From NCBI GenBank assembly GCA_965222485.1, contig CBDCUC010000040.1:620001-684000 (forward strand): DNA of 64,000 nt, in the 5' to 3' direction. Made by a program: the position numbers and the translations under genes. The stretch is from CBDCUC01 sp965222485. Its GTDB lineage: Bacteria > Pseudomonadota > Alphaproteobacteria > Rhizobiales > Hyphomicrobiaceae. Under the pieces are notes generated by a model. The model had not been told where the DNA came from and did no database searches. It saw only the letters and a program-made list of their open reading frames with translations. Below, in pieces: positions 53,279-61,871 of this stretch (position 1 is its first letter; each line of letters begins with the position of its first letter).

Positions 53279-54145
53279 ATGACTTCGACATCCAGTCCAA
53301 TTTTCGTTCGTGGCCTGAGCCGCTCTGGAGGCACGCTTCTTTGCACGCTTCTGGATGCGCACAAGGACGTAGCATTCTCGTATGAACTCTACCCCAACTT
53401 GTTAGAGGTCGACGGCGAATTGGACCTGCGCGCTCTGGCGCAACGATTAACTCGCTCCTGGCGCCCAAAAAATGAGGCACCAAGCAAAGGATTTGCAACC
53501 TTCGTAGCGCGGATCGAACGCGGCGGACTAAGTTACAAGGACTTTTCCAAGCTTCTACATCAATTTGTGGACGAAGGGTTTTCTGTTGCAACGCTCGAAG
53601 GCCGATTGCGTCTGATTGAATTATGTGCCGAGGCAAAGATGCATCGATTGAAGAAAACGCGTTGGGGCATGAAATGTAACAATAGGTATGACGAGTACCT
53701 TTCACGCTGGCCAAAGGCCTGTTTCCTGAATGTATTGCGCGATGGCCGAGACGTGCTCGCCAGTCAGCTCAACACCGGAAGCTTCAACAAGACACCGGCC
53801 GAGGTTGGCCAGGGTTGGGTGCAAACGCATAATGCTTTTGAAAAGCTCCAAGCGCGTGGCGACGTGTGCGCTCACGTCGTCCGTTATGAGGCTCTGACCA
53901 CGGACCCCGAACCGGAGCTGCGGGCCATGTGCAAGAGACTGGACCTTGAGTTCGATCCCGAAATGCTGCGTCACAGCGAAAAGGATCTGACAGTCTTCAA
54001 GGCCCGGCATCTATCGCGCGACCGTGTCGCAAGTGCCATCGACACCAAAATGATAGGACGCTGGAAGCGAGACTTGAGCTCTTCCCAGCTCGACGAGTTC
54101 ATGACTGTGGCCGGCGACGCGATGCAAGCCTATGGATACGAATAA
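53279..54145 (+). CDS. PAPS-dependent sulfotransferase
   Basis: 288 residues. The 5'-phosphosulfate-binding loop is IFVRGLSRSGGTLLCTLLDA (about 8-27) and the 3'-phosphate motif is FLNVLRDGRDVLASQL (about 145-160); YELYPNLLEV and MKCNNRYDEYLSRWP are typical of bacterial carbohydrate sulfotransferases. The cofactor would come from the CysD/CysNC set at 60-62.8 kb and the product PAP would be removed by CysQ. 28 bases upstream of the acetyltransferase gene, so the two form a unit. Confidence 0.88.
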   Translation: MTSTSSPIFVRGLSRSGGTLLCTLLDAHKDVAFSYELYPNLLEVDGELDLRALAQRLTRSWRPKNEAPSKGFATFVARIERGGLSYKDFSKLLHQFVDEGFSVATLEGRLRLIELCAEAKMHRLKKTRWGMKCNNRYDEYLSRWPKACFLNVLRDGRDVLASQLNTGSFNKTPAEVGQGWVQTHNAFEKLQARGDVCAHVVRYEALTTDPEPELRAMCKRLDLEFDPEMLRHSEKDLTVFKARHLSRDRVASAIDTKMIGRWKRDLSSSQLDEFMTVAGDAMQAYGYE

Positions 54146-54173
54146 GATCGATTGAAATGAGAAAGGCGTATCT

Positions 54174-54770
54174 ATGGCCGGCCAGTTCAAACCGGAGTGG
54201 GAAGCCAAAGGCGTAAAGGTTCACGAGAGCAGTTACGTAGACGATCCTGATGCTGAGATTGGCGCCGGCACGCGCATTTGGCATTTCAGTCACGTGCTTC
54301 CCGGCACTGCGATCGGAGACAACTGCACTCTGGGCCAGAATGTCGTGGTCGGACCACGTGTGAATATCGGCGACAACTGCAAGGTTCAAAACAACGTCTC
54401 AATCTACGAAGGCGTGACACTCGAAGATGGTGTCTTCTGTGGCCCAAGCTGCGTATTCACAAACGTCAACAACCCACGCTCTGAAATCGAGCGCAAGAAC
54501 GAATTCCGGCCAACGTTGATAAAAACTGGTGCCTCGATCGGGGCAAATGCCACAATCGTTTGCGGGCACACGCTTGGCGCCTACTGTTTCATTGCCGCTG
54601 GTGCCGTCGTGACAAACGACGTGCCCGATTTCGCATTGATGGCGGGAGTTCCTGCCAAGCGGATCGGCTGGATGAGCAGGGCTGGACTTCGATTGGGTGA
54701 AGACTTGGTTTGCCCGCACGACGGCACGCGCTATCACTTGACCCAAGATGGCATGCTCAAGCCGGTGTGA
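54174..54770 (+). CDS. wbpD: UDP-GlcNAc3NA N-acetyltransferase (WbpD type)
   Basis: 198-residue left-handed beta-helix acetyltransferase completing UDP-2,3-diacetamido-glucuronate. Hexapeptide repeats from about 25 (AEIGAGTRIWHFSHVLPGTA, IGDNCTLGQNVVVGPRVNIG), then the WbpD signatures EDGVFCGPSCVFTNVNNPRS, GASIGANATIVCGHTLGAYC and PDFALMAGVPAKRIGWMS, and a short C-terminal CPHDGTRYHL segment. It belongs functionally with wbpA-wbpB-wbpE at 22-26 kb although 30 kb away. SD GAGAAAGG precedes the ATG. Confidence 0.9.
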   Translation: MAGQFKPEWEAKGVKVHESSYVDDPDAEIGAGTRIWHFSHVLPGTAIGDNCTLGQNVVVGPRVNIGDNCKVQNNVSIYEGVTLEDGVFCGPSCVFTNVNNPRSEIERKNEFRPTLIKTGASIGANATIVCGHTLGAYCFIAAGAVVTNDVPDFALMAGVPAKRIGWMSRAGLRLGEDLVCPHDGTRYHLTQDGMLKPV

Positions 54771-54782
54771 GCTGTGCGTATG

Positions 54783-56945
54783 TCAGCGCCCGGCGAGCAC
54801 ACGAATGCCCTTCTTTGCCAATCGGCGTGTAGCATTAACTGCCTTGCGGCCCAGGTGGGCTAGCCCGAATTCGATCCCGCCGGATAGCCACGTTGACCTG
54901 GCTTGGCTCGTCATGGCCAACTGCGACAATCGTGTGGCCGGTACCTCAACTGAGAAATCGCGAATCGTCGCCACCGCGTCCTCGGTACCCATAGGAACGT
55001 TGAACATGAAACAAAACCGCCTGGTGGCGTAGCCAGGACGGAAGCTAAGCCGCACGGCCTCACTGCCACCTTCGAGCCTGCGAAGCAGCCTGCGCTTGAC
55101 GTCCTTTTGACCACCCACGTCCTCAACGACAAAGAACTGACATAAGGCACCTTTCGGACCATTTACGTCACCACGAAAGGAAACCGTGTATTCCGCATTC
55201 GGAAGCGCGGAAAATGACATGTGGTGACGCAGGCCGGACATGCCAAGATAGATAAAGGCATGCCGTTCAACTTGCTGCGACAGCGAGATTTGTCCCTTTG
55301 ACGCGGAGGCACCAGCCGGACTTGCTCGAACATTATTGAACCACAGGGCGTTTGGGATTCGGTAGTTGTGCCGCGGAAGTAGTTGCTTCATCTGCGCCAT
55401 CTTTAGTTTCATTGCGAGAACCGGGTCGGGTTTTGCATGCTTATTAGATGACGAACCGACATACCCCAGCATGTGCGATATGGGGCCACAGATCTGATCG
55501 AATTGTTCACGCTGGTCTGGTGTCCAACCAGATGAGTCTGGAAACGCGGTGTTCTTGTTTTCGTTGATGCGTGTTTCGAAGAAGGGTTCAGCAAGTCGCG
55601 GATAAAACGCGATGTCGAGTTGCTTGAGCGCGGCACCGCATGTTTCCATAGAGCTGGTCAACTCATCACTGCCAACGCGGGCCTGGCAATTTATGAATAG
55701 GCGCGACATAGCCTCGCGCACATAGTGGCAACATCTCTCAAATGGCGTCAGTTTTGCCCAGTTCATAACGTCGTCCGGCGCCGGATGGCGGTCATCCAAT
55801 GCCGTGTCGAACCACTCACGGTTCATGATTGAGCGCACGACCAGGTTGGGTGCACGATGCAGGAAGACAAAGTAGGCATGCGGAAAATAGCGCTTCAAAA
55901 TATCCACATGCCGTTCCAAGTAGACGTTTAGTTCTGCGCTATCAGCCGGTTTCTGATCCGCCAGCCAGCTGCGCGCCGCATCGATCCTCCCCGTCACGTT
56001 CGCGGGGTCCGCGATCCAGTCCGCATAGCCAAGGCCCGTACGATGGTCCTCGAGCCTCTCGCCGTTCTCGTAGCTGAAATTGAGAAAGTCTTCGTGGCGG
56101 GCTTGAAGGCTGCTCGCTTCATCCAGAACCTTTGTCAGCCATTTCGAGCTCGAACGCGCCGTGGAGAGGAAAAAGAACATGCGCGGCTCAGTCTGCCAAT
56201 GAATTGGATGAATATTGATTTGAATCCGGCCGCGACGGAGATCCTCATTCAACGGGTCTGGCGTAACGCGCCAGCGCCCGCCGCTGTCAGTGTAGTAGGT
56301 ATCATAATCCAGGTGTGTTGCATGATATGCGAGCCCAAGCTCCTTCATGCTGACTTGCCAAAACTCAAGCTGCTCGCCGTCGCCGGGGCGCAGCAGAATG
56401 TGGTTTTCCGGATAGGTTAGCGCACGACCCACCTTGCCGCTGGGGATGCCTTCTGCCGTCAGTCCCGTCTCACGTTTTGCGGGATCGTCCGGCCGAAGCT
56501 CGCGGAAGACCCAGTAGTTGATGAAGTTTGCGTTGTAACAATCGGGATCACCGTGTGCGGCGATGCCATCGACAACCAGACCTGCTTCACGCAGTCGCTT
56601 AAGCTGCATTTTGAGTGAACTGAGCGGTTCCTTGTTGTGCCTGAACCACTCCGCAACCGTGTTGACATGCAGGCCGATCTCATGGCCGAAATCCTGGATT
56701 TGAAGGCACTTATCCAATAGGCGTGGATCTTCGTTCCAGTACGCAGTGCCGGGCAAAATGTAGTAGGTGGAGCGAATGCCGCGATCATGCTCCCAAAAGG
56801 CCATTTCGAGAGCGTAATCGATGCTGTGGTCAACATCGTGCCGTAGGCCGATAACATTCTTCGACGTATCCGTCTTAAAGTCGCGCAACGGACATGTCCG
56901 CTCGAACTTGGCCAGGTAGTCGAAAAATTCTTTCTTCAGCGTCAT
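54783..56945 (-). CDS. Fusion protein: NodB-like deacetylase plus sulfotransferase
   Basis: 720 residues with three parts. Residues 1-250 are a polysaccharide-deacetylase-like domain: VIGLRHDVDHSIDYALEMAF (31-50), GHEIGLHVNTVAEWF (about 87-101), IAAHGDPDC and INIHPIHW. Residues 255-515 are a sulfotransferase: RMFFFLSTARSSSKWLTKVL as the PAPS loop and VFLHRAPNLVVRSIMNREWF (about 360-379) as the second binding motif. Residues about 540-690 are an all-beta module of unknown type. There is no stop or frameshift at the junction. It suggests coupled N-deacetylation and N-sulfation, as in animal heparan sulfate NDST enzymes, a comparison of architecture only. Convergent with wbpD. Confidence 0.78.
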   Translation of the reverse strand: MTLKKEFFDYLAKFERTCPLRDFKTDTSKNVIGLRHDVDHSIDYALEMAFWEHDRGIRSTYYILPGTAYWNEDPRLLDKCLQIQDFGHEIGLHVNTVAEWFRHNKEPLSSLKMQLKRLREAGLVVDGIAAHGDPDCYNANFINYWVFRELRPDDPAKRETGLTAEGIPSGKVGRALTYPENHILLRPGDGEQLEFWQVSMKELGLAYHATHLDYDTYYTDSGGRWRVTPDPLNEDLRRGRIQINIHPIHWQTEPRMFFFLSTARSSSKWLTKVLDEASSLQARHEDFLNFSYENGERLEDHRTGLGYADWIADPANVTGRIDAARSWLADQKPADSAELNVYLERHVDILKRYFPHAYFVFLHRAPNLVVRSIMNREWFDTALDDRHPAPDDVMNWAKLTPFERCCHYVREAMSRLFINCQARVGSDELTSSMETCGAALKQLDIAFYPRLAEPFFETRINENKNTAFPDSSGWTPDQREQFDQICGPISHMLGYVGSSSNKHAKPDPVLAMKLKMAQMKQLLPRHNYRIPNALWFNNVRASPAGASASKGQISLSQQVERHAFIYLGMSGLRHHMSFSALPNAEYTVSFRGDVNGPKGALCQFFVVEDVGGQKDVKRRLLRRLEGGSEAVRLSFRPGYATRRFCFMFNVPMGTEDAVATIRDFSVEVPATRLSQLAMTSQARSTWLSGGIEFGLAHLGRKAVNATRRLAKKGIRVLAGR

Positions 56946-57612
56946 CCGGTGACCCTTGGCGGCACGTCAATCCCTGGCTCAAAACGGCAAGATTGCCTCA
57001 TCAGCCTATAATTAGCCGATTGCCTGGCCAAATGTGAGCCATTTACACGGCTGGGCTGGCGCCGATCCGAGGAAAATTTGCATCGGGCCAACGGCGGAAG
57101 ATGCCGGGACAAACCGAGACATGCAAGCTAGGCACAAGCAAAATGTTCATATTTTAGCAAAGGCCCCATATTGACTTCCTATTTCCGGGCTGCTGAGAGC
57201 ACCTTGCTGCATGCCCGATTCGGTCCAACTGCGACTTGTCGCGGGGGCGTAGCGCAAATCATGTGGGAACGTGGCAAGTGACGGGAAACCTCAAATCTCT
57301 AATTCGACGATCGCGGGCGCCTTGTCCAAGCAATTTTCGCCACTTGCAGTGTCCTTTTCGTGCAGTCGCGCCTATAGGTATTCGTGAACACAGCACAGCC
57401 GTGCACGTTGGGGCGCAGCACCCAATTGGCTCCGGCAACCGCGCCGATAGCCGCGACAACGTCGACGCCACAATTCCTCGCCAATCCTGTAGCGTGCGAT
57501 GGACGGGCCTGATGCAGCGAAAGGCCGCAAGCACTCCATCATCAATCGGAGATTGCTCGTGAGAACACAAGGTGTGTCGCCAATTGGGCATAAATCTAGT
57601 TATAAGGCGCCA
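56946..57612. other. Divergent intergenic region, possible decayed coding trace
   Basis: About 670 bases between the deacetylase-sulfotransferase gene and the glycosyltransferase gene. It should hold both promoters; 57130-57180 is the most AT-rich part. On the minus strand around 57300-57480 the reading VVAAIGAVAGANWVLRPNV looks faintly like a protein remnant, but I cannot assign it. Confidence 0.4.
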
Positions 57613-59079
57613 ATGGATTACGAACGGACTGCGGCCGCCTTACGGACAGGGACTCTGTCGGATGTGCAAATGGCAAAAATAGCTGTTGTCGTATGCAACC
57701 CTTGTGCACCTGATTATCGGGTGAACAAACAGGCGGAGTGCATGGCAGCCGAGGGGCACCATGTGCGCGTTTATTGCCGTGCCAAGGAAGGCCTTATTGA
57801 TCATGAGGTCGTCAACGGCGTCGAGTATGTCCGAATACCGTTTCAGCTCAATCAGGCGCTTTGGACACTTCTGCACCTGAATCCCCGGCCAACGCCACCT
57901 GGAACCGGGCAGGCGCGGCCCAGTAAGGTCCGCGCAGCCCAAAACATATTGACGAAGAAGGCTTCCGGCAAAATCTTGCGCGTTGTGCGTGCTTCGCTGC
58001 AGCCATTCTACAAGGTTATGATCTATCGCGCTTTCACCGCCACCTTCGGTCCGCATCTTGAGGACTGGAATCCTGACCTTATTCACGCCCATGATCTCAT
58101 ACCGCTGCCCATGGCCATTGAGGTCGCTCGCAAGACAGGCGCCAAGGTCATATACGATGCCCACGAATTGGAGACGCATCGTAATCCACCGTTGCCACCG
58201 CACATCCGCTATGCGGTAGAGCGCGTTGAGCGACGCAATATCGTGAAGGCCGATGCTGTATTCACAGTCTGCGATCCCATAGCTGACTTTCTTAGTGACA
58301 AATACCGCATCGCGCGGCCGCATGTCGTGATGAATGCCCCGCAATATCCGCCGATCTCAGAGCGCAAGGGCAACTTCATTCTGGAAGACACAAGATTGAA
58401 CGGTGCGGACTCGCATTGGCGCCAGTCGGGCGGCCGAATAGACCGGTTGCGGGACTTGGCTGGAGTGTCCGACGACAAAATACTCGCAGTCTACGTCGGC
58501 TTGGTAACGACCAATCGTGGTCTTGAGACCGTCATCGAAGCTCTGCCCAAGTTGCCCGAAGTCACGCTTGTGACAGTGGGCCCAACCAACCCGGCAAGCG
58601 TTGAGAAACTAAAGGAGATGGCTGAACGCATAGGTGTTGCAGACCGGTTTAAACTCGTGCCGGCCGTCCCGGCGGATATGGTCATTGATTGCGTTAGCTC
58701 AGCAACTTTTGGCGTTTGCCCAATCTGGCCATTGACCAAATCTTACAATTGGGCGCTGCCAAACAAGCTTTTTGAAATGACGTTTGCCGGATTGCCGATC
58801 GTTGCGTCGAACACTGAAGAGGTCACCAGGTTCTTGAAAGAGAACGATTTGGGGCTGATTTACAAATATGATGACGCAGAAGATTGCGCCGCAAATATTC
58901 GCATGTTGCTCGATGACTTCGAAACGTATCGTGTGTCGACAGACAAGAAGGAACAGATACGTCAGAAGTATTCCTGGCCAAAACAGGCAAGTGTCGTCAG
59001 GCAGGTTTATGAGTCACTGCTGTCATCATCCGATGATGCGCGCCCTCAAGTTGGGGCGACGACACGGCAAGCCTCCTAG
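57613..59079 (+). CDS. Family 4 glycosyltransferase
   Basis: 488-residue GT-B glycosyltransferase when started at the ATG at 57613 (MDYERT, with AAGG upstream); 57670 (MAKIAVVVCNP) is the other likely start. N-terminal half: IAVVVCNPCAPDYRVNKQAE, LIHAHDLIPLPMAIEVARK, IYDAHELETHRNPPLP. C-terminal half: ILAVYVGLVTTNRGLETVIE and NWALPNKLFEMTFAGLPIVA with the E-x7-E-like donor-binding region. Unusually long basic loop at about 95-130. The stop overlaps the convergent cysQ end by four bases. The sugar transferred is unknown. Confidence 0.87.
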   Translation: MDYERTAAALRTGTLSDVQMAKIAVVVCNPCAPDYRVNKQAECMAAEGHHVRVYCRAKEGLIDHEVVNGVEYVRIPFQLNQALWTLLHLNPRPTPPGTGQARPSKVRAAQNILTKKASGKILRVVRASLQPFYKVMIYRAFTATFGPHLEDWNPDLIHAHDLIPLPMAIEVARKTGAKVIYDAHELETHRNPPLPPHIRYAVERVERRNIVKADAVFTVCDPIADFLSDKYRIARPHVVMNAPQYPPISERKGNFILEDTRLNGADSHWRQSGGRIDRLRDLAGVSDDKILAVYVGLVTTNRGLETVIEALPKLPEVTLVTVGPTNPASVEKLKEMAERIGVADRFKLVPAVPADMVIDCVSSATFGVCPIWPLTKSYNWALPNKLFEMTFAGLPIVASNTEEVTRFLKENDLGLIYKYDDAEDCAANIRMLLDDFETYRVSTDKKEQIRQKYSWPKQASVVRQVYESLLSSSDDARPQVGATTRQAS

Positions 59080-59918
59080 GTGTAAACGGCTTCAAATCGA
59101 CGTGCAGCGGCAATAAACTCAGGGTTTAAGAAATCATCGTCGACTTTTCCGTAGGCGAGTGGTTGTCCGTTACTTTTTGTAACGAGCCCTCCGGCGGCCT
59201 CAACGATTGCGTGCCCGGCAGCCGTGTCCCATTCCTTGGTCGGCCCAAACCGCGGATAAATATCCGCAGTACCATCCGCCACTTGGCAAAATTTCAACGA
59301 CGAACCGATATTTACACGCCCTGCAACATCAAGCTTTGCCAGCCAATGCTCCAGCGCTTCGCTTCCATGCGAGCGGCTTGCACAAACCGTGAGAGGCACA
59401 TTGTCGTCAACTGTGTTGACGTGCATTTGGCGCAGGCCGACTTCATCCAACGAGCAGGCCGGGTCGTCGGGCACAAGCCTGCCAACAGCGGCATGATCGG
59501 ACGAAAGTGTAATATAGATCTGCGACAGCGCCGGCGCGTAGATCAGCCCAAAACAAGGCCGCGTGTCGCGGATGAGCCCGATATTGATCGTAAATTCGTC
59601 GCGGCCGTTGATGAATTCTCGCGTTCCGTCCAGCGGGTCCACCAGAAAGAACTCATGCCCTGGCGCCGCGATCGCACCTCCGGCCGCCGCTTCTTCCGCA
59701 ACGACCGGCACATTTGGCGCATGCTCCGACAGCGCAGCCACAATGACTTCTTCTGCGCGTCGATCCGCCTCTGTGACGGGAGAGCCGTCACCCTTGGCTA
59801 TGACGTCACAGCCTTTTCGAAAGATTTCCATGATGAGCTTGCCGGCCTCGTGAACGGAAGGCAGTAGGCGTTCAGCAAGTTGCTTATGGTCGCTCAAATC
59901 CGATTTCCCCTGCGGCAC
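59076..59918 (-). CDS. cysQ: 3'(2'),5'-bisphosphate nucleotidase CysQ (copy 2, in the sulfation cluster)
   Basis: 280 residues, colinear with copy 1 at 16 kb: DGSPVTEADRRAEEVIVAAL, VPVVAEEAAAGG, VDPLDGTREFINGRDEFTIN, YAPALSQIYITLS and EWDTAAGHAIVEAAGGLV. Start is a GTG at 59918. It follows cysNC by 21 bases on the same strand, so it belongs to the operon cysD-cysNC-cysQ and would recycle the PAP formed by the two sulfotransferases nearby. Confidence 0.92.
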   Translation of the reverse strand: MPQGKSDLSDHKQLAERLLPSVHEAGKLIMEIFRKGCDVIAKGDGSPVTEADRRAEEVIVAALSEHAPNVPVVAEEAAAGGAIAAPGHEFFLVDPLDGTREFINGRDEFTINIGLIRDTRPCFGLIYAPALSQIYITLSSDHAAVGRLVPDDPACSLDEVGLRQMHVNTVDDNVPLTVCASRSHGSEALEHWLAKLDVAGRVNIGSSLKFCQVADGTADIYPRFGPTKEWDTAAGHAIVEAAGGLVTKSNGQPLAYGKVDDDFLNPEFIAAARRFEAVYT

Positions 59919-59939
59919 GCGTATGTGCGCACACTACGC

Positions 59940-61871
59940 CTAGCCGCTGGCGACGATCCCGCGCTGGCGCAGCATGCTCAAGACATTCTGGGCAAGCGCC
60001 TCAGGCGTCTCGCGATCGCCCGGCAGATGACATTCTGCATTCTCAGGCGGTTCATAGGGAGATGAAATCCCGGTGAAGTTGGCGATCTCCCCTGCGCGCG
60101 CTTTGCGATAGAGCCCCTTTGGATCGCGCCCTTCGCAGACTTCCAGCGGTGTGTCGATGAAGGCTTCGAAGAATTCGTCGTCCTTGAACAGCTCGCGCGC
60201 ATACCGGCGCTCGGTTCTGAACGGTGAGATAAAAGAGACAATTGTGATGAGGCCGGCATCGACCATGAGCTTTGCGACCTCTGCCACGCGCCGGATATTT
60301 TCCACGCGATCCGCGTCGGTAAAGCCCAAGTCGCGGTTCAGGCCGTGACGGACATTGTCGCCATCAAGAATGTAAGTGTGCGCGCCAAGTTCAAACAGTT
60401 TTTTCTCAAGTTGGTTTGCCACCGTCGACTTACCCGAGCCGGACAATCCGGTGAACCAAATGCAGCAGCCTTTGTGGCCATTGATGACTGCGCGCTGGGC
60501 GCCCGATATGGAAAGCTCCTGCCACTTGATGTTATGCGACCGCCTGAGCCCGTATTGAATCATACCGGCACACATCGTTGCATTCGTCGTACGATCGACA
60601 AGCAAAAAACCGCCAAGGTCACGATTTTCGCTGTAGGGCTCGATCGCCAAAGGTTTGTTGGTCGTAAAATTACAGACCGCAACATCATTGAGTTCAAGCT
60701 TACGGCTTGCCAGCTCCTGTAAGGAATCCATGCTGATACTGTGCTTGATGTCGCTGACCTGGGCAACTGCCGTCTGCGTGGCAAGCCGCAGAATATACGG
60801 CCGCCCTTTTAGTAGCGGCTGGTCTCCCATCCAAACAACATGCGCCGTGAACTGATCGGCAACCTCTGGTTCCGACGACGGCGCGCAGATCACATCTCCA
60901 CGGTGGATATCGATTTCGCGATCAAGCGTCAGGATAACCGAGTCCCCGGCTGCCGCTTCGTTTCGGTCGCCGCCATGGACAACGATGCGCGCAACTTTAG
61001 CGGATTGGTTGCCGGGCACGACTTTGATCTCATCGCCGGCACACACGCGCCCTGAAACAAGTGTTCCGGCATAACCTCGAAACTCGCTGTCGGGCCGGCA
61101 TATCCATTGAATGGGCATACGCAGGTGTTCGCCGACGGGGCTGACATCGACGTCAACGGTTTCCAGATACTCAAGCACCGTGGGTCCATCATACCACGGC
61201 ATCGAGTGTCCACGCTGCGTGAGGTTTGCCCCTTCGAGCGCCGAAATCGGAATGGCACCCATGTTGGAAATGCCGAGGTCCTCAAGAAATGCCCGCGCCG
61301 TTGCGGCAATCTCCTCGAACCGTTTCTGATCGTAGTCCACAAGATCCATCTTGTTGACGGCGAGCACCACGTGCCGGATGCCGAGCAAATGCACAATGTA
61401 CATGTGCCGGCGCGTTTGTTTGATTACACCCTTGCGCGCATCGATAAGAATGACGGCCAGATCGCAATGCGATGCGCCTGTCACCATATTGCGCGTATAT
61501 TGTTCGTGACCTGGAGTGTCTGCAACAATGAACTTGCGCTTCGGCGTTGCGAAATAGCGGTAGGCTACGTCGATCGTGATCCCCTGCGCCCGCTCCGCCT
61601 GCAATCCGTCAACGAGAAGCGCAAAATCTAGCTCCTTTCCCGTTGTGCCGAACGTCTTGCTTTCCTGTTCTAGTGCTTCCAGCGTATCATCAAAAACGAG
61701 CTTGGTGTCATAGAGTAGCCGCCCGATCAGTGTGCTTTTTCCGTCGTCAACGCTGCCGCACGTCAAAAACCGCAGCATCGGTTTGCTGTCGGCCGACAGC
61801 ATAGTCGTGACGGCCGACTCCTGGAGGCTCTGCGAAGAAATGGCAGTGTCTGATTGCTTCCCGCTCTCCAT
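59940..61871 (-). CDS. cysNC: Bifunctional sulfate adenylyltransferase large subunit / APS kinase (CysNC)
   Basis: 643 residues. N-terminal EF-Tu-like GTPase CysN: P-loop FLTCGSVDDGKSTLIGRLLY (about 36-55), switch DTPGHEQYTRNMVTG, NKMDLVDYDQ, then beta-barrel domains. C-terminal APS kinase CysC from about residue 465: GLSGSGKSTVANQLEKKL (475-492), LDGDNVRHGLNRDLGF and VSFISPFRTERRYARELF. It makes APS with CysD and phosphorylates it to PAPS, the sulfotransferase donor. Start overlaps the cysD stop by one base (TGATG). Fusion of CysN and CysC is typical of organisms that use PAPS for sulfation, e.g. NodQ in rhizobia. Confidence 0.96.
   Translation of the reverse strand: MESGKQSDTAISSQSLQESAVTTMLSADSKPMLRFLTCGSVDDGKSTLIGRLLYDTKLVFDDTLEALEQESKTFGTTGKELDFALLVDGLQAERAQGITIDVAYRYFATPKRKFIVADTPGHEQYTRNMVTGASHCDLAVILIDARKGVIKQTRRHMYIVHLLGIRHVVLAVNKMDLVDYDQKRFEEIAATARAFLEDLGISNMGAIPISALEGANLTQRGHSMPWYDGPTVLEYLETVDVDVSPVGEHLRMPIQWICRPDSEFRGYAGTLVSGRVCAGDEIKVVPGNQSAKVARIVVHGGDRNEAAAGDSVILTLDREIDIHRGDVICAPSSEPEVADQFTAHVVWMGDQPLLKGRPYILRLATQTAVAQVSDIKHSISMDSLQELASRKLELNDVAVCNFTTNKPLAIEPYSENRDLGGFLLVDRTTNATMCAGMIQYGLRRSHNIKWQELSISGAQRAVINGHKGCCIWFTGLSGSGKSTVANQLEKKLFELGAHTYILDGDNVRHGLNRDLGFTDADRVENIRRVAEVAKLMVDAGLITIVSFISPFRTERRYARELFKDDEFFEAFIDTPLEVCEGRDPKGLYRKARAGEIANFTGISSPYEPPENAECHLPGDRETPEALAQNVLSMLRQRGIVASG

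Noticed and set aside
53118..53714. 198-codon minus-strand open frame across the start of the sulfotransferase gene
   Set aside because: Antisense to a gene with clear sulfotransferase motifs, no ribosome-binding site, Arg/Ser/Cys-rich composition typical of chance frames in GC-rich DNA.
57300..57480. Faint minus-strand protein-like reading (VVAAIGAVAGANWVLRPNV)
   Set aside because: Too short, no start or flanking conservation, and no family that I can name.
57640..58344. 234-codon minus-strand open frame inside the glycosyltransferase gene at 57.6-59.1 kb
   Set aside because: Mirror frame of a well-supported GT4 gene and no recognisable domain.
59163..59867. 234-codon plus-strand open frame opposite cysQ copy 2
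   Set aside because: Antisense shadow of a gene with complete CysQ motifs.
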